Positions 50,640 through 63,800 are shown, numbered from the stretch's first letter. The stretch is 64,000 bases of DNA from Acytostelium subglobosum LB1 (GCF_000787575.1 NW_012236518.1:434001-498000), one strand, 5' to 3'. Numbers and translations: made by a program. The notes: generated by a model not told the origin, from the sequence alone.

Positions 50640-52810
50640 TTACTGGCGTGTATGTTTCAACATCTCCAATGTCTCCAAGATATTCTCCAAGCTGCCTGTG
50701 GCATCTCCCTTGTGAGCAGCATGAAGGGAGGTGACAGGTACAACGAGGTGCATCTTGTCGACGGACTGACTGCCAGACAGAAGGGTGGCGGCGGCCTCGG
50801 ATGATGAATCATCATTGAGGAGGCGGGCGGCGCACTTGTTCTGTGGCGTCTGGGGGACGAGTTGGTTGGATGAACCACTCGCCTTGACCGTGGCAACGGC
50901 TTGTTTGAACCAGGCGGTGGGTGAGCTCGAGTCGTCATCCTTCTCGAGACAGCCGGTGATCCTGATCTTGACGGGACGGAGGCACTCCTCACGTTCCTGC
51001 ATGAGCTTGTCAAGCTTCTCACGGTCCTCCTTGGGGATCTCAGTGCCGTTCTGGAAGGACAAGATCTTGATGACCTTGTCGATCTTGCGCAGATAGCGAT
51101 ATGGCCACTTTCTCCTGGTGCACTCCTTGAAGCGCTTGCAGAGCATGGACTCAGAGATGCCAAGCTTGGTGGCGGCTTCCTTCTGTGGCAGGACCAACAA
51201 CTCAGTGATGTCAATGTAGTTGTTCTGGTCGGTTGTGGTGGAGGAGGACGATCCGCTGGATGGCACCATTGATGTGGTGGCGTGGTCGTCATTGGATGAA
51301 GCGACCACAACGGCACCTGGCAAGAACTGCGACTGGAATGGCGAGGATGGTGACGATGGCGAGGAGTAGCTGCCTGGCGAGGACTTGTTGTGTGAGGGCG
51401 ACGAGGGCTCTTGGGGATCCGAGTCGATGGCCGACTGATCGTCTTCCTTCTTGCGCTTGTTGGAGCGTGACAAGACGTGGAATGGAGAGGAGACGATCTG
51501 AGTGATCACATGGGATCGGCCGTCGGGCATGGTCTCGGTCAGGGTGAAGGTGAGGCTGAATGATTGATGGAGATGCTTGGAGGACACCTCGCTCACCTTG
51601 AGCTTGCTGAATGAGACAACGCCGTTGCGATCGACGTCTTGACTGAGCACACCTTGGAGTACCTCCTGGCGGTCCTCTGTCTGCTTGGGTGTGACAGGCT
51701 TGGACGTGGATGAGTAGATCAACGAGACACCAACCGACAAGGCGCCAATGGACTTGGCGAGGGATCTCCCTGTCGACAGCCAACGATGGCGATGGCTGGA
51801 TGTAGCGGTGGCAGATGACCACGTCCTGAGGTTGCTGGCTGATAGCAATGATTGGAGGAGTCATTCTGATTGAGGGATTAGATATTAATAACATTGTCGT
51901 TGATTGAATGAATGATTGACCAATCTTACCTTTCAGATGGGGACGACGATGGTGATGCATCGGTTTGATCGTCAGAGTCATCAGAGTAGTGCTTCAAGTT
52001 CTCCAAGAGGAATGACTCGCGCTTCTTGAGGTTGGCCAACTCTTGCATCCATTGGAACATGATCTGCTTGCTGGCTAACATGTTGTTGCCGGGCGAGCCG
52101 ACCTGTTGGTCGATGGGAGACGATGGCATGGACGAGCAAGGTGAGAATGAGTCGTTGACAGAGTTGGTGCTGTTCAGAATTGATCGACTGTTTGAGCTGC
52201 CATCCTTGATGATCATTATTGGAAGTGACGAAGTATGAGTTGGCGACTTCTGTTGCTGTTGTTGTGGCTGTGCCTGTTGTTGAGGTGCCTGTGCCTGTGC
52301 CTGTTGTTGCGACGGCTGCTGTGGACGTGGTCGCTTCAACTCAAATTGGCTAAAGTTTGGCAGACTATTGTCAAATGTTGGGTTCAAAATGTTGGCCAAC
52401 TGTGACTCCTTGTCCTGGACCGGAGAGGAAGAGGACTCATTGTGAGTCTTGAGCTTCTTGTTGCTGCCACTGTTGTTGTTGTTGTGGCTGATGGTGGTGT
52501 CAATTACAAGAACTCCAGTTTGTTGTTGTTGAGGCTGCTGTTGGGGCTGCTGCTGCTGCGGCTGTTGTTGCTGCTGAACAAATTGAACATGTTGTCTGTT
52601 GTTGTTGAAGAATTGGTACACCTGTTGTGGATCCGGTTGTCGTATTGGAAGACCCCATTGAGGGTAAAGCTCTAATCCTGTTAAATAACCAGTTGGTGGC
52701 TGTGAGCGTTGTTGTAGTTGCTGCTGTTGTTGCTGGTGACTGTGTATTGGGCTAATGTGGTGCAATGGCCTTCCCAATGAAGGGATGCTAGCAGGATAGA
52801 CCTTTTGCAT
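50640..52810 (-). CDS. RWP-RK domain transcription factor
   Basis: Two exons, 52810-51930 and 51834-50640, give about 691 aa; an acceptor nine bases further on is equally in frame. The first exon is rich in Gln, Pro, Asn and Ser (several Q runs) and ends with a helical leucine-rich stretch (MFQWMQELANLKKRESFLLENLKHY) plus an acidic patch. The second exon has an ordered region (about 365-425) with VVSFSKLKV.EVSSKHLHQSFSLTFTL and SSPFHVLSRSNKRKK, reminiscent of Ig-fold DNA-binding domains, then an RWP-RK domain at about 503-554 (ITELLVLPQKEAATKLGISE...RRKWPYRYLRKIDK). RWP-RK proteins regulate nitrogen response and gametes in plants and algae; amoebae have a few of unknown role. Nuclear regulator, inferred. 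Confidence 0.85.
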
Positions 52811-55800
52811 TGTTGTTATTATGTATTATAAATAGATAGATAGATATATAAATATATATTGAAAGCGAGCGTTGTACTATTAGCTGCTACTGTTCATTTG
52901 TTCCTATAATCTTGTTGTAATATATATTATTATTTCAAACTGTCTTGTTACTGTCTACTATATCCTCTCTCTTTCCTGTTAGTCTGTGTTTGTTTGGCAG
53001 ATGGTTATCAGTCTGCCTATAATAATAATTATTGATTATTATTGATTGTTATGATTATGAGATAGATATGAATGTTGAATGAATGAATGAAAGAATTGAG
53101 TTAGTTAGTTAACAATGCTGCGTTGTTGCAATATTGTGAGATGTTGTTTGTTTGTTTGTCTCTCTCTCTATTTGTGTATTTGAGTGAGTGAGAGAGAAGT
53201 GTGAATGTGAATTGAATGGAGTTGAGTTGTGTGTGTGAATGAATGGTATTAAACATGTGTGTGTGTTGGTGTTTGTGTGCGAATGAATGAGAGAGAACTA
53301 AAGGTTGAGAGAGAGATGACTTGTGTGAATGTGTGTGTGTATGTATTGCTTGTTTGGTGAGATGGTTGAATAAAAAAGGAGAATAATGGTGATTAGATTT
53401 GAATGGTGTGACAGAGAGTGTGAACATGAGGGGGTAGTGCCCCTTTACAAGATGAGTGTGGTGTAGATGGCAGCTGATGTGTGAATGGAAACAACAGATG
53501 GCATTGGGTTGTTGATGTGTTAGTGAGTGTGATGAAGGGAAGCGAAATGAAGTGTGTGATAGTGTGTGTGGTGTGATGAACGACTCAATCAAGCACCAAC
53601 TGACCAGTCTTGTAACTTTTGGCTCTGGGTTTGGGCGCCCAATACAAAGATGGAAGGTCTCTATCTATCTTGTAATAAAAACTGCACGTGGACAAGCAAA
53701 CAAGCCTCGACTCGAGATATTTGGAGGCTAAGATTAAATGTCGATGTGCTGGTACTGAACAATAGTCGTTATATTTGATTGGGGATGGATGCGTGAAGTG
53801 ACTATGGAAGGGTTGTATATGAATGATTGAACATATGATGGACGTATGGATGGATGATGGATGAAGGCTGCTGATCAAGTTGTCTTCAGGATGAAGAAGA
53901 AGAAGGATGGATGTTTGTGTTTCCTGATACCGTACCCTTGGTAATCAATCAATCAAGCAATGTGTAATAATAACTTTGTTGTTGAAAAGGAAATTGAATG
54001 TGTTGAATTGGATCGGATTGGAGTTGGAGTTGTTGTTGTTATTGAACTGGAATGAGTGAGAATGAATGAATGAATGAATGATCGTTGACCAGTATACGCT
54101 TCACATTGATGCCACACACGGTTTGGATTGGATTGGATTGACTGGTCACACAACCACTCATACAACCACTCACTTGAACAAGAACAAGAACAAGATCAAA
54201 CATCACCGTTAACCATGTGATGCTGAGCTCATCTGTTCAAACAAATTTGTTGTTGGAATGGCAATATTGAGTTGAGTGAAGTGGGGATGGAAGGATGGAT
54301 TGGTGGATTGATGGATTGCATGGTGGGGGTACAAAGGACGGGCTGTCGGTGGGTATGTGTTGGTTGTTGGTTGTTGTTGTTGTTGTTGTTGGCAATAATA
54401 ATAACATGAAGTATTGTATTATTTATATGTAAGTACACTCATACATACACTCGTGTGGTAAATTCCCCTCCAATTGATGGTGTCTCATATTCAATAATGT
54501 ATTGAATTGATATATGGTTTAAATTGAATGGGAGATTGTTGTAGTGGCAGTGGATGCCGTGATCCATTAATGCGCCTGTTGCCAGGCTGGCTTGCTGGCT
54601 GGCCGTACATAAATGTAACAAATTGTATTTGCAAGATAGCAATGTGCATTGAAGTGATATGAGTTGAGTGATTGGATTGAGTGAAGGTGGGGAGAAGCTC
54701 TAAATTCTTGTGGATGATTGAATTCAATCTCAGCTGATTGAGAGAGAGAGAGCATTGGTTTGAACGCATTTCTTTTCGCTTCGAAGCGACAAAGATATAC
54801 TCGTACGTGGATCGGTAGAAACAAACACAAACATAAACGCACAATGGTAGTAGTAGCTTGCTCGACTGACTGTCTGGCTGGATGCGAACATGTTGGACAT
54901 GTTGGAAACACGTAAATTTCGCGAAAGTCGATTCAACTTACTTTACTTTGAGAATGGAGGTAGGTAGGTTGGTTGGTAGGTAGACCAGGATGGTGGTATG
55001 AAATAGAAGGATAAGACAATAAAAGATAGACAGATAAGATAGATAAATATAGATAGTAATTGTATGTGATTGATTGTATTTAGAAAACTCGTACGAAATG
55101 GAATGGAAAGGGGATGGGAAGAAGGTTCACTTCCCTGCACCTCACTTTACTTCACGAAGCAACTTCTCCTCAGACAAAGCAACTAGGTTTTTTTGTGAGA
55201 ATAACAGGAGACAAGCATGCTTGTGTGTGCTGTATGCCAGAACGTCGACAATCAATACGATTTTTGTTCAAATCAATCAAGGTGATGGCTGTATTGTATG
55301 CTTGAACTGGTGGATAGAATCATTGAACAGACTTACCTACCTCGTTTGATCAGTTCCCAGGCTCCCATTCTTTTGCGATAATGATCTGGCCATCATGAGC
55401 TCGTTAGGGCCTTGAATTGACCCACTTTTTTGTATTCTTAGGCCACTTTTATTAATGTTGGGGCGACCCTTTGCCTTCCATCACAACAGTATCACCCATG
55501 CACCACACTGTTCTGTTTCCGCATACTTGTGCGCAAGAATCTACCTCTTGTCTTGGGTGTTCAACATACAACATACATCTTCAATCAACAGATAATAATA
55601 AATTAATGAAACATTGTTGATAATGACTTGAATTGAATTGAGCCGATTGCTCCATTTACATTTCTTCATCAGATCTTTCCACAATTGACTTTCAAGTTCA
55701 TTAAATGACGAATGTCATCAGATATTATCATTCTGATTTTGGTGTTACAATTCGCAATTGTTAGCAACACAATGCACCTTTATTGGGTTGGTAAACATTG

Positions 55801-55922
55801 GTTGCACTTCGAATTGATGATCAATGTTCTTGACTATTCATTGACTTCCCATTTTGATACCTCTACCATCATGATCAGGCAAATTGACTTCAGCTTCAAA
55901 GTTGTGGTTGGACAAACAGATA
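52811..55922. other. 3.1-kb gene-poor region
   Basis: The promoter of the RWP-RK gene (AT-rich, 52811-53100) is followed by long GTGA/GAAT/GGAT microsatellite-like text (53100-54450) and a less repetitive 54450-55700 segment. Open frames are short and unlike proteins. TGTTGTTGT runs at 54365-54392. I see no RNA gene or mobile element. Confidence 0.5.
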
Positions 55923-56869
55923 ATGGAGAATCTCCCAAACATCATCATAAGAGAGATATTGTTTGAATGCTTCAATAGTGAGTATTGGACAACTAGAAAG
56001 AAGACGGTGTTGTTCCATTCATTGGTTGGCGCAGAGGGATTGCTTCAAGCCGATTGGTTGTTCAACAGAGCATTGATCTGTTGGAAATGGTTCCACACAT
56101 CTTCTCTCAATGGTGCATTCTAAACATTCAGATATTGCCAATGCATCTGCCGAGACTACACTTCACGCCACTCTCTCTCGTTCAATCGGTTAACAGTTTA
56201 AAGACTCATCAATCACCACGATCATCTGGAATTCCCAACGATTACTATAGCTATGAGTTCTGTATGCCACGCAATCAAACAGATCATCAGATCATGTGTT
56301 CTCTACATCAGCTCGAGCAGTTGGATTTGCAAGTTGGTAGCTTCTGCGAGCGGGAGATTGGATACCTCCGACAAAATGTCGGAAGGCTCCCAGAGAAGAG
56401 GCTGGCCAATCTCAAATCACTAATTGTGCGCATACAGGAGCCATACGACATGAAGGATATACTGACAGACTTTATTGGCGTGGTCGGTCGTCTTGACAAT
56501 TTGGTTGAGCTCGAGATGCACATCCGTGGCGCAAGAGGTTACCAAGTGGGAGACTTGATGTCCTTCATCAAGCATTACTTGCCAACACTTCAAAGACTCA
56601 AGATCCAACCCTACTATAATAAGCCATGGTCATTATTCAATTCACTTCAACAATTATTACAACAACAACAACAACAACATCAATCATGTGTAGATAACAA
56701 TAATTCAATCATTCAAACATCTAATAGTGATCATCAAGGATTATTATTATTAGAGGTAATGATTAAGTTGGATTTGGACATGCTTAGAGAAACAGAATCA
56801 ACAATGCCTACCATTGGACAACACTTTGGAGGTCATCTCGAGGGCGATATCATAATGTTTACATGTTAA
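55923..56869 (+). pseudogene. F-box-like protein gene with broken frame
   Basis: The reading starts at 55923 with an F-box-like segment (MENLPNIIIREILFECF...LVGAEGLLQADWLFNRALICWKWFH) and stops at 56123 in that frame; a second frame carries on to 56869. The two fit together if the dinucleotide CA in CCACACATC (about 56093-56098) is counted once less, giving WKWFH followed by IFSQWCILNIQILPM. I found no intron with proper sites that joins the frames. The second part has leucine-rich-like text (QLEQLDLQVGSF, LANLKSLIVRIQ, NLVELEMHI, LQRLKI) and a Gln tract, as in dictyostelid F-box/LRR proteins that recruit targets to SCF ubiquitin ligases. Either a 2-bp frameshift pseudogene, a sequencing error, or a small unrecognised intron. 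Confidence 0.55.
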
Positions 56870-57138
56870 AGTTAGTTTAACCAAGAACCATTCAGTAGTC
56901 TTCATAAACAATCCAGTTTGTTAACCATAATACTAATTATAATTATTCTGAAGATGGAAGGTTGTTTGTGAAAAAAAATAAGATGAGATGAGCTTTCTTT
57001 GTAACTCCGATCGGGTCTCCTCGCAGCACTCACTCACTCACTCACTTCACAATCATGATTGTTCACATCTTGTACAATCAATCACCATCATTGATACACA
57101 GATAGATAATAACAAAAACAATATCAACAACGGAAACA

Positions 57139-58159
57139 ATGAAGTTAACAAGCGATCAAGTTAAACAATACTTTGAACAAGGATTCTTGGTAATTCCAGA
57201 CTTTGTTCCACATGATGAGATTGATGGATTGCAATCTCAGATGGCCAAACTCATCAAAGAGTTTGATGTTGATGCCACCATAAAGTCAGTCTTTACAACA
57301 AAGGAGCAACAGGTATGTTTAGGTTTGATCATAAACATCCAAACACATCACCTAACTCAATCAATCAATCAATCTCATCGCAATCATATCAGAGGATAAC
57401 AAACAAATACTTCTTGGAGAGTTCAGATAGTATTAGATTCTTCTTTGAACCGGATGCAATTAAGGATGAGAAGTTGGTAGTTGAGAAGGATGTGGCGTTT
57501 AACAAGGTTGGACATGCACTGCATGACTTGGACCCAGTGTTTGAACACTTCTCCTATCACCAACGTATAAAGGATTTGATAAAGTCACTGGGCGTGTACA
57601 ACCATCCATTGTCTGTCCAATCAATGTACATATTCAAGAATCCAAAGATTGGAGGAGAGGTTGGCATTCATCAAGACAGTACCTTCCTCCACACCACGCC
57701 CCTCACCACCCATGCCATCTGGTTCGCCTTTGAAGACTCCACTATCGAGAATGGATGTCTCCGTGCTCTCTCTGGTTCACATAAGAGTATGTTGAATGAT
57801 TGAATGAATGATCATCATGATTGAACAAGGACTAATCAATCAATCAATCAATCCAATATTTAGATGGCACAAAGAGAAGGTTCATCATTAATGAGGAGAA
57901 CGAGACTGGTGTGTTCGTCCCACCAGAGAGAGACGATAGTATATATGATCGTAATGAGTTTGCCGCTCTGCAATGCAAGAAGGGATCAATTGTGTTGTTG
58001 GACGGTGCAGTGGTACACTACAGTGAGCCAAACACATCAGCCAAGTCACGCCATGCCTACACACTTCATTTTATTGAAGGAGATGGATCGGCTGTCTACG
58101 AAAAGGACAACTGGCTCCAGCGTAACAATCCAGCACTACCATTCCGTGAGCTCTACTAA
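57139..58159 (+). CDS. Phytanoyl-CoA dioxygenase family protein (PHYHD1-like)
   Basis: Three exons (57139-57312, 57393-57786, 57864-58159) give 287 aa, close to PHYHD1. Fe(II)/2-oxoglutarate oxygenase ligands are visible: His151 and Asp153 (GIHQDSTF) and His241 (GAVVHYSEPNTS), with Arg252 (KSRHAYTLHF) for 2-oxoglutarate. The segment IWFAFEDSTIENGCLRALSGSHK is the usual core. The N-terminal helix (KLTSDQVKQYFEQGFLVIPDFV) is typical. There is no N-terminal PTS2-like or C-terminal SKL signal, so a cytosolic place is likelier than the peroxisome. Substrate unknown. The first base after the second intron completes AAT (Asn190). Codon use is more AT-rich than in hpd. Confidence 0.9.
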
Positions 58160-58547
58160 ACAACTGCGCTGTTGCTGGACCAATTGGTCGACCTGGATTG
58201 TTAATAAAATGACGCGTGAATGAATCCAAACATCTTTGTTTGGTCAGTTCAGTGAATCGATTCAGGATATCCGAATGAGGTAATCATTGGAATGCCGTGT
58301 GGACACGCTCACTCTTGCGAGCCCCAGAGTGATTGCCAAGATAGGACAACGCAACAACCCCCTTGTGTTGTTAGTGTGTGTGTTCGCGCTCATCATCATC
58401 CTTTTCCCAAGCCTTGCCAACCATGACACACTCACTCTTCATCATCTCCAACTTCACCTTCATCTTCACCTTCATCACATTCACCCTTTGTCTACACACT
58501 TAGTGAAGAGTGAACATCAACATATATATAACACAACACGTTTTAGT
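58160..58547. other. Intergenic promoter region
   Basis: 387 bp between same-strand genes. CTTCATCTTCAC repeats at 58440-58490 and TATATATA at 58522-58529, about 20 bp before the ATG at 58548. No gene. Confidence 0.5.
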
Positions 58548-59772
58548 ATGAGTAGAACAGACGACACAACTATACATTTAGTCAGATTGTTGATCAAGAC
58601 ATTGTACACAATACTCTTTGTCTTGGTATCCTATGTGGCAATGGCTGGAAGTAGCAGCACAAGCAACAGCAATATAGATGTAGCACCAACTACATCATCA
58701 CCCAAAAGACATGATGGTATGTGTTGATCAGTCAAACAATGAATGAATGATCAAAGACTGACACATGATTCTTAGAGTTCAACTTATACATTGAGATTGC
58801 ATCTGGTACATTGGCGGGTATGTTGTCCAGCTTTACATTCTATCCTTTGGAGTGTATTGAAGCAAAGTTACAGGTAATGGCTGGAAAGAAGAAGCCTGGT
58901 ATGCCAAGGTCACCTTTGGACATTGTACGAACAATAGTAAGACAAGAGGGCATTGCTGGATTGTATCAAGGCGTAACACCAACAGTACTGGGCAATGCGG
59001 TAAATTGGGGTGTATACTTCTCAATATATCGTTACTCCAATCATTGGTTGCGAACATCTGGTATGGTCGAGGTACCTTGGATGCAACACTCACTGTCTGC
59101 CATCAGTGCTGGCGTTGTTACAACAGCAATCGTCAATCCATTCTGGGTACTCAAGATCAGACTGGCGACATCCAATCGATACAAAGGGATGTTTGATTGC
59201 TTCCAGTCCATCCTCAAGAATGAAGGTATCGGAGGGTATGTACTACTTCTGATGGACAAGGCGAGGCAGCTCAAGTCACTAACCCATTCAAACTCAAAGA
59301 TTCTGGAAAGGTGTTGGACCATCATTCTTTGGCGTGTCAGAAGGTTTGGTCCAGTTTGTTACATATGAACAGTTGTTGAATCGCTTTAGGAATGGTAATG
59401 AACCAATCCCTGCCATTACATACTTGATGACTGGAGCAACAGCCAGACTTGTGGCGGGATTGGTGACTTATCCCTATCAACTACTTCGTTCATCCATGCA
59501 GTCCGAGGGATCAAAGTACACTTCAATAGGTGATGCTACAAGAAGTGTAAGTAATAAGTCTTGTCTGACTCTTATTCAATCAATCAATCACTAAACATAA
59601 TCATACATAACTCTAGATATACAAGAGTGAAGGACTGGCAGGATTCTATCGAGGACTTGTTCCTAACTTGACGAGGAGTGTACCACCCGCTGCAATGATG
59701 ATGTATATCGTGGAGTTCTTCCGAACGTCATTGACTACTGTATTCAATCCTACTACTACAATTCATTCTTGA
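58548..59772 (+). CDS. Mitochondrial carrier (SLC25A32-like folate/FAD/nucleotide type)
   Basis: Four exons (58548-58716, 58776-59235, 59300-59546, 59617-59772) give 343 aa. A polar N-terminal extension of about 60 residues with one hydrophobic stretch ([16 protein letters not shown]) comes before the carrier fold. Signatures: [22 protein letters not shown] and [11 protein letters not shown]. The NPFWVLK motif together with [16 protein letters not shown] and [12 protein letters not shown] resembles the SLC25A32/FLX1/NDT group that moves folate, FAD or pyridine nucleotides. The first and third signatures depart from the P-x-D/E-x-x-K/R rule (LECIEAK is conventional; YQLLRSS has Gln for the acidic residue, as in SLC25A32). 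Inner mitochondrial membrane. The substrate is an inference from motif resemblance. Confidence 0.85.
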
Positions 59773-60163
59773 TCAACCATGGTCAATCATGGTCAACATA
59801 TCGTCATCACCATTTCCCCATCATTGCGTGTAGTGGCCGCCCAACCCATTGGTTGTTTCAATCCCCAAGCCACACAGAGACAGACCCATGTATATACCTC
59901 AACAGACATGCCCATTTCCCGTTCCCACTTTGTAGAACTGGATTGAATGAACTCAAGTGCAGCAAAGATCATTGATAATATCCACTTTGATATGTGAGGG
60001 TCTAAATTTAATTAAATTTAATATCGTTGAGCCCAACCCCATTGGGTCCTCGTCTTTGCAGTGTTTAAGATTGATTACACCATTTCAGATTCTCATTTAT
60101 ACTATCATTCATTCATTCATTTATTCACTATTTATTACAAGTAGTACATATACAAATACAAAG
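59773..60163. other. Intergenic promoter region
   Basis: 391 bp. ATTTAATTAAATTTAAT at about 60005-60022 and TTCATTCATTCATTTATTC at 60107-60125. No gene seen. Confidence 0.5.
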
Positions 60164-60774
60164 ATGGACGCTGACATTATTGAGATCAAACCAGCCACCA
60201 AAGAGGACTTGGTTGTCGTTTGGGACATGATCAAGGAGCTCGCCGTCTATGAGAAGCTCATCCATATGGTTGGTATTGGAGTTTGATTGATTGAGTGTCC
60301 ACAATCACATCCTTTCATACTTACATGACCCCAAACTGGAATGATCCCATCACTCAACACACAATCAATCAGGTCGTTGGATCAGTTGAACAACTGGAAC
60401 AATGGGCATTTGGCGAAGAGAAGGTGATCTATGTGTTTGTTGGATGGGTCAATGGACAGGTTGCTGGATACACTCTGCATTATCTCAACTTTAGCACATT
60501 CTTGTGTCGCCCAGGACTGTACATTGAGGACATCTACATCCGTCCTCAATACAGAGCAAAGGGCTTTGGCAAGAAGATGTTGCTGCATCTCTGCAAGATT
60601 GCTGCTGATCGCGGATATGGACGTGTCGAGTGGCAGGTCCTCGATTGGAACACACCCAGCATCAACTTCTACGAGTCACTTGGCGCCAAGCCCATGAAGG
60701 AATGGATCCAGTACCGTCTGGTTGGCGATCAGATCACCAAGCATGCCGAGGACTTCACCAAGATGAAGTGCTAA
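60164..60774 (+). CDS. GNAT acetyltransferase, spermidine/spermine or thialysine N1-acetyltransferase type
   Basis: Two exons (60164-60268, 60373-60774) give 168 aa; SSAT is about 170. The order matches: IIEIKPATKEDLVVVWDMIKELAVYEKL, then VGSVEQLEQWAFG, YTLHYLNFSTFLCRPGLYIEDIYIRP, the acetyl-CoA loop RAKGFGKKML, and WQVLDWNTPSINFYESLGA. The FSTFLCRPGLYIEDIYIRP region is highly typical of SSAT1/SSAT2. Acetylates polyamines (or thialysine) from acetyl-CoA in the cytosol. The intron uses a GTTGGTATTGG donor (60269); a normal GTATTG four bases downstream would break the frame. The intron also has TGGAATGATCCCA at 60337-60349. Converges on the phosphodiesterase gene, 74 bp between stops. Confidence 0.92.
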
Positions 60775-60848
60775 TGAGCACATACTCTCTCATCATTGTT
60801 TTAATACATTGTGCCGCCGCCGCTACACATATTTATTCATTCCATTCC

Positions 60849-63800
60849 TCAAATGTATCGCTCAGACAACCTCTGCTCGACCAAGTTCATCAAGTTGTAG
60901 CGAATGTTTTGGAATCGTTCCAGGATGCGATGGAATCCCTCGCGACGCAGGATCAACAAGCGCGTGGGACACTCTTCGGACGAAGCGCGCGCGGAGCATG
61001 TGCGTGGCAGACTGAGTATCAGCGAGATCTCACCAAAGCACTCCCCTGTCGACAGGGTCTTGAAGTCCTTGCCAGCTTTGGACAGCGTGACTGCGCCCTC
61101 CTTGATGATGAACATCGTGTCGTTGGTCGCACCACTATCGTCCTCGCGGATGATGCTGGCGCCATCCTCAAACACAACCTCCGAGTCGATGGCGGCGGCA
61201 AAGTAGTCGATCTGTTCCTTGGTCAGGTTGAGTTGGGAGAATGGGAATGTTTTGGAGAAGACGGCAGTGAGGAAGGGCGAATACAAGCCGATGCGCTCCA
61301 GGTCCAGCGATAGCAGGCGTGCCACATCGCCTTGATGAATCCTCAAAAAGTCCTCGTAGGTGATGGACAACAATGTCATGTCCGTGCGGGCAATGATCGT
61401 GGCGCTACGTTTGGCGCGTATTTGTTGTTCCTGGCGGTGGCCACCCCACAGCGCATTCTCGCCAAAAGTGTCGCCAGTGTAGAAGCTGCCAACGAGTTGA
61501 TCGCCAGTTCCTGGCGTGGCCACGCTGTTGGCAGCCTCTGTGCCGGGTTGCAATGCATCGGCAGTGCCACTCTCGACGATGTAGCATCTGTTGCACTCCT
61601 CACCCACGCGGATGATGGTGGCGCCAGCCGCCACCTTGAGCTCCTCCATCGCGTAAAACACTCGGTGAATCATTGCAGGCGGAATGTTGCGGAAGAAGAA
61701 TGAGTTGCACAGCATCTGGAAGCGGCGCACAGCCTTGCTGTAGCCCTCGTTGTAGTCACCGATGGGCACGGTCATCGTGTGTTGCAGGCCCACCTCAGGG
61801 ATGCGCAGACCGACTAGTGGCACAACTGTGCCATCAGCGCGAGTAATGGACTCTGGCAGCTTGGATGTGTGAACGACTAACAACTTGCGTTTGGTTGATT
61901 CCGGTAGATTGTTGAGCGCCTCGGCCGTTGTGTGGATGGGAGGTACACCGCACTCATGTATGATTATATCAGCGTCAAACACAAACAGGCGGAGACTGGA
62001 CTCGCGCAGACTGTTGATGACACCCTGCGCAGCCAGCTTGCTCAGCGACTCGGGACAATACTGCGTGTCGGCTGAGTAGGCGATCGTGCGACTGTGTAGA
62101 CGCACCTTGAATCGTATGGTCGGGATTGTGTGGTAGCTGTAGTCGAATTCAAAGTCGGCGCCCTGGATACGGATCACCTCGCCAATGGGCACGGGCACCC
62201 AATTGTAGTAGTCACTGATACGTTCGATGCCCGTGAGTGCGCGAGCCTTGCGCATATAGCTCTCGTGGATTGTTTTGGTCGTGTACAAGGTCATCTTGAT
62301 GCCCTGCACCAGCTTCTCAAGCAGTCCGCTGTCGTGATCCGAGTGGCAATGAGTAAGGATCACGTGCTCGACAAACTGGCCTGCCAAGCCATGGCGACGA
62401 AGGTAGTCTGCTGTGCCAGTGGGTGGGTCGACCAAGATGCCATTGCCATTGACCCATAGGATGAATCCAGTTGTCTGGCCATGTGGGTCGAAGCCATGAC
62501 TTGTGCCCAAGAATGTGATGCCGAATGATGGCGGGACGAATGTCGCCAGACTCGTGTTTGACGCGCTAGCCATCGTCTGTATCTTGTTTGCAGGGTGTGT
62601 GAGAGAGATTGGAGGAGGGACGACGGGTGAGTTGGCATGGCCAAGACGAGGCGGTGCGGATGGAGCGAGGGTCGAGTCGACGATTCCACGAAGAGTTCCC
62701 TCCTCAAAGAAACAGATTAGTCCATTGCGGTTCTCTATCGTGACACTCGCCATCTTGTCGGGGTCGGCCACGCTGGGCAGCTCGATGACCACCTGATGTC
62801 GTGCGCCGTTGTTGTACGGCTTGAAGATGACAAAGTCTTCAATAGGTGCCTCCTGGCCATACTTGGTGTAGGCGAGCGTCGCTCGCTCGGCTGGGAAGTC
62901 CACGCGATAGCCTTGAAGTCTTCGTCGCTCAGATATTTCCTCGTTGATGTAGAGCTGGTCGGGGTCGGGTCCAAACATTGACTCCTTGAAGATAGCACGC
63001 ACACGCGCCAGTTGCTCCTCGTAGGCAACCATTACAACGCGACGCATGGGGTTGGACGCTGCCTTCTTGATGAAGAAGTTGAAGAAGACGGGGAACTCGA
63101 CCTCAGAGTACGACACACCATTGGAGCTGAGCAAGTGCGGCAGCACGTACACCTGGGGCACAGCGACTTGCTGCTTCATCGACGTCTTGATGGTCTCGGG
63201 CGGCACGCCCACCTGGATCGGTCCCACACTACTCTCGTACAAGTAGCTACCCTCTTCTTTTGGTCGCACAGTCGTCTCGCTGTAGCAGGGCTCAAATGGT
63301 GAGCTGCCTGTGGCGCGTTTACAGTCGCGCAGGTAGTCAATGAGTGGCCGCAGATGAGCGGTTATCAGGTCCATCTCAAGACCGGCTGTCAGGTTGAGGT
63401 TGCTCAGTGTCTGGGGTTGCTTGCTGCGTGGCGACTCGACAAACACCAGCGAGTTGAGGTCTGCGGTCACTTGATCGCTGTAGGCCACGTCGCCATAGGC
63501 TGTGCGCAGGGAGGCCATCATATCGCCAGCCAGGCGCAAGGCCTTCTTCATACATGCGAACAGACCATTGTAGTTGACGGTGCCGATGGCGTCAATCGCT
63601 GCAAACTCTGCGATCAGGTGGTCGCAATTATCGATGTTGCCCGTGAATGGGTGGGCGATCAACACCTGAGAGACGCTGTCGACCAGTGATTCAGAGTAGA
63701 GACCAGTGACCTTAGTCTTTAGTGCAATGAGTGCAAGTATATACTTGGCCAACTCTGTGTGGAATGTACATCCTGATGGTGTCTTTGATGTGTTGTTCTG

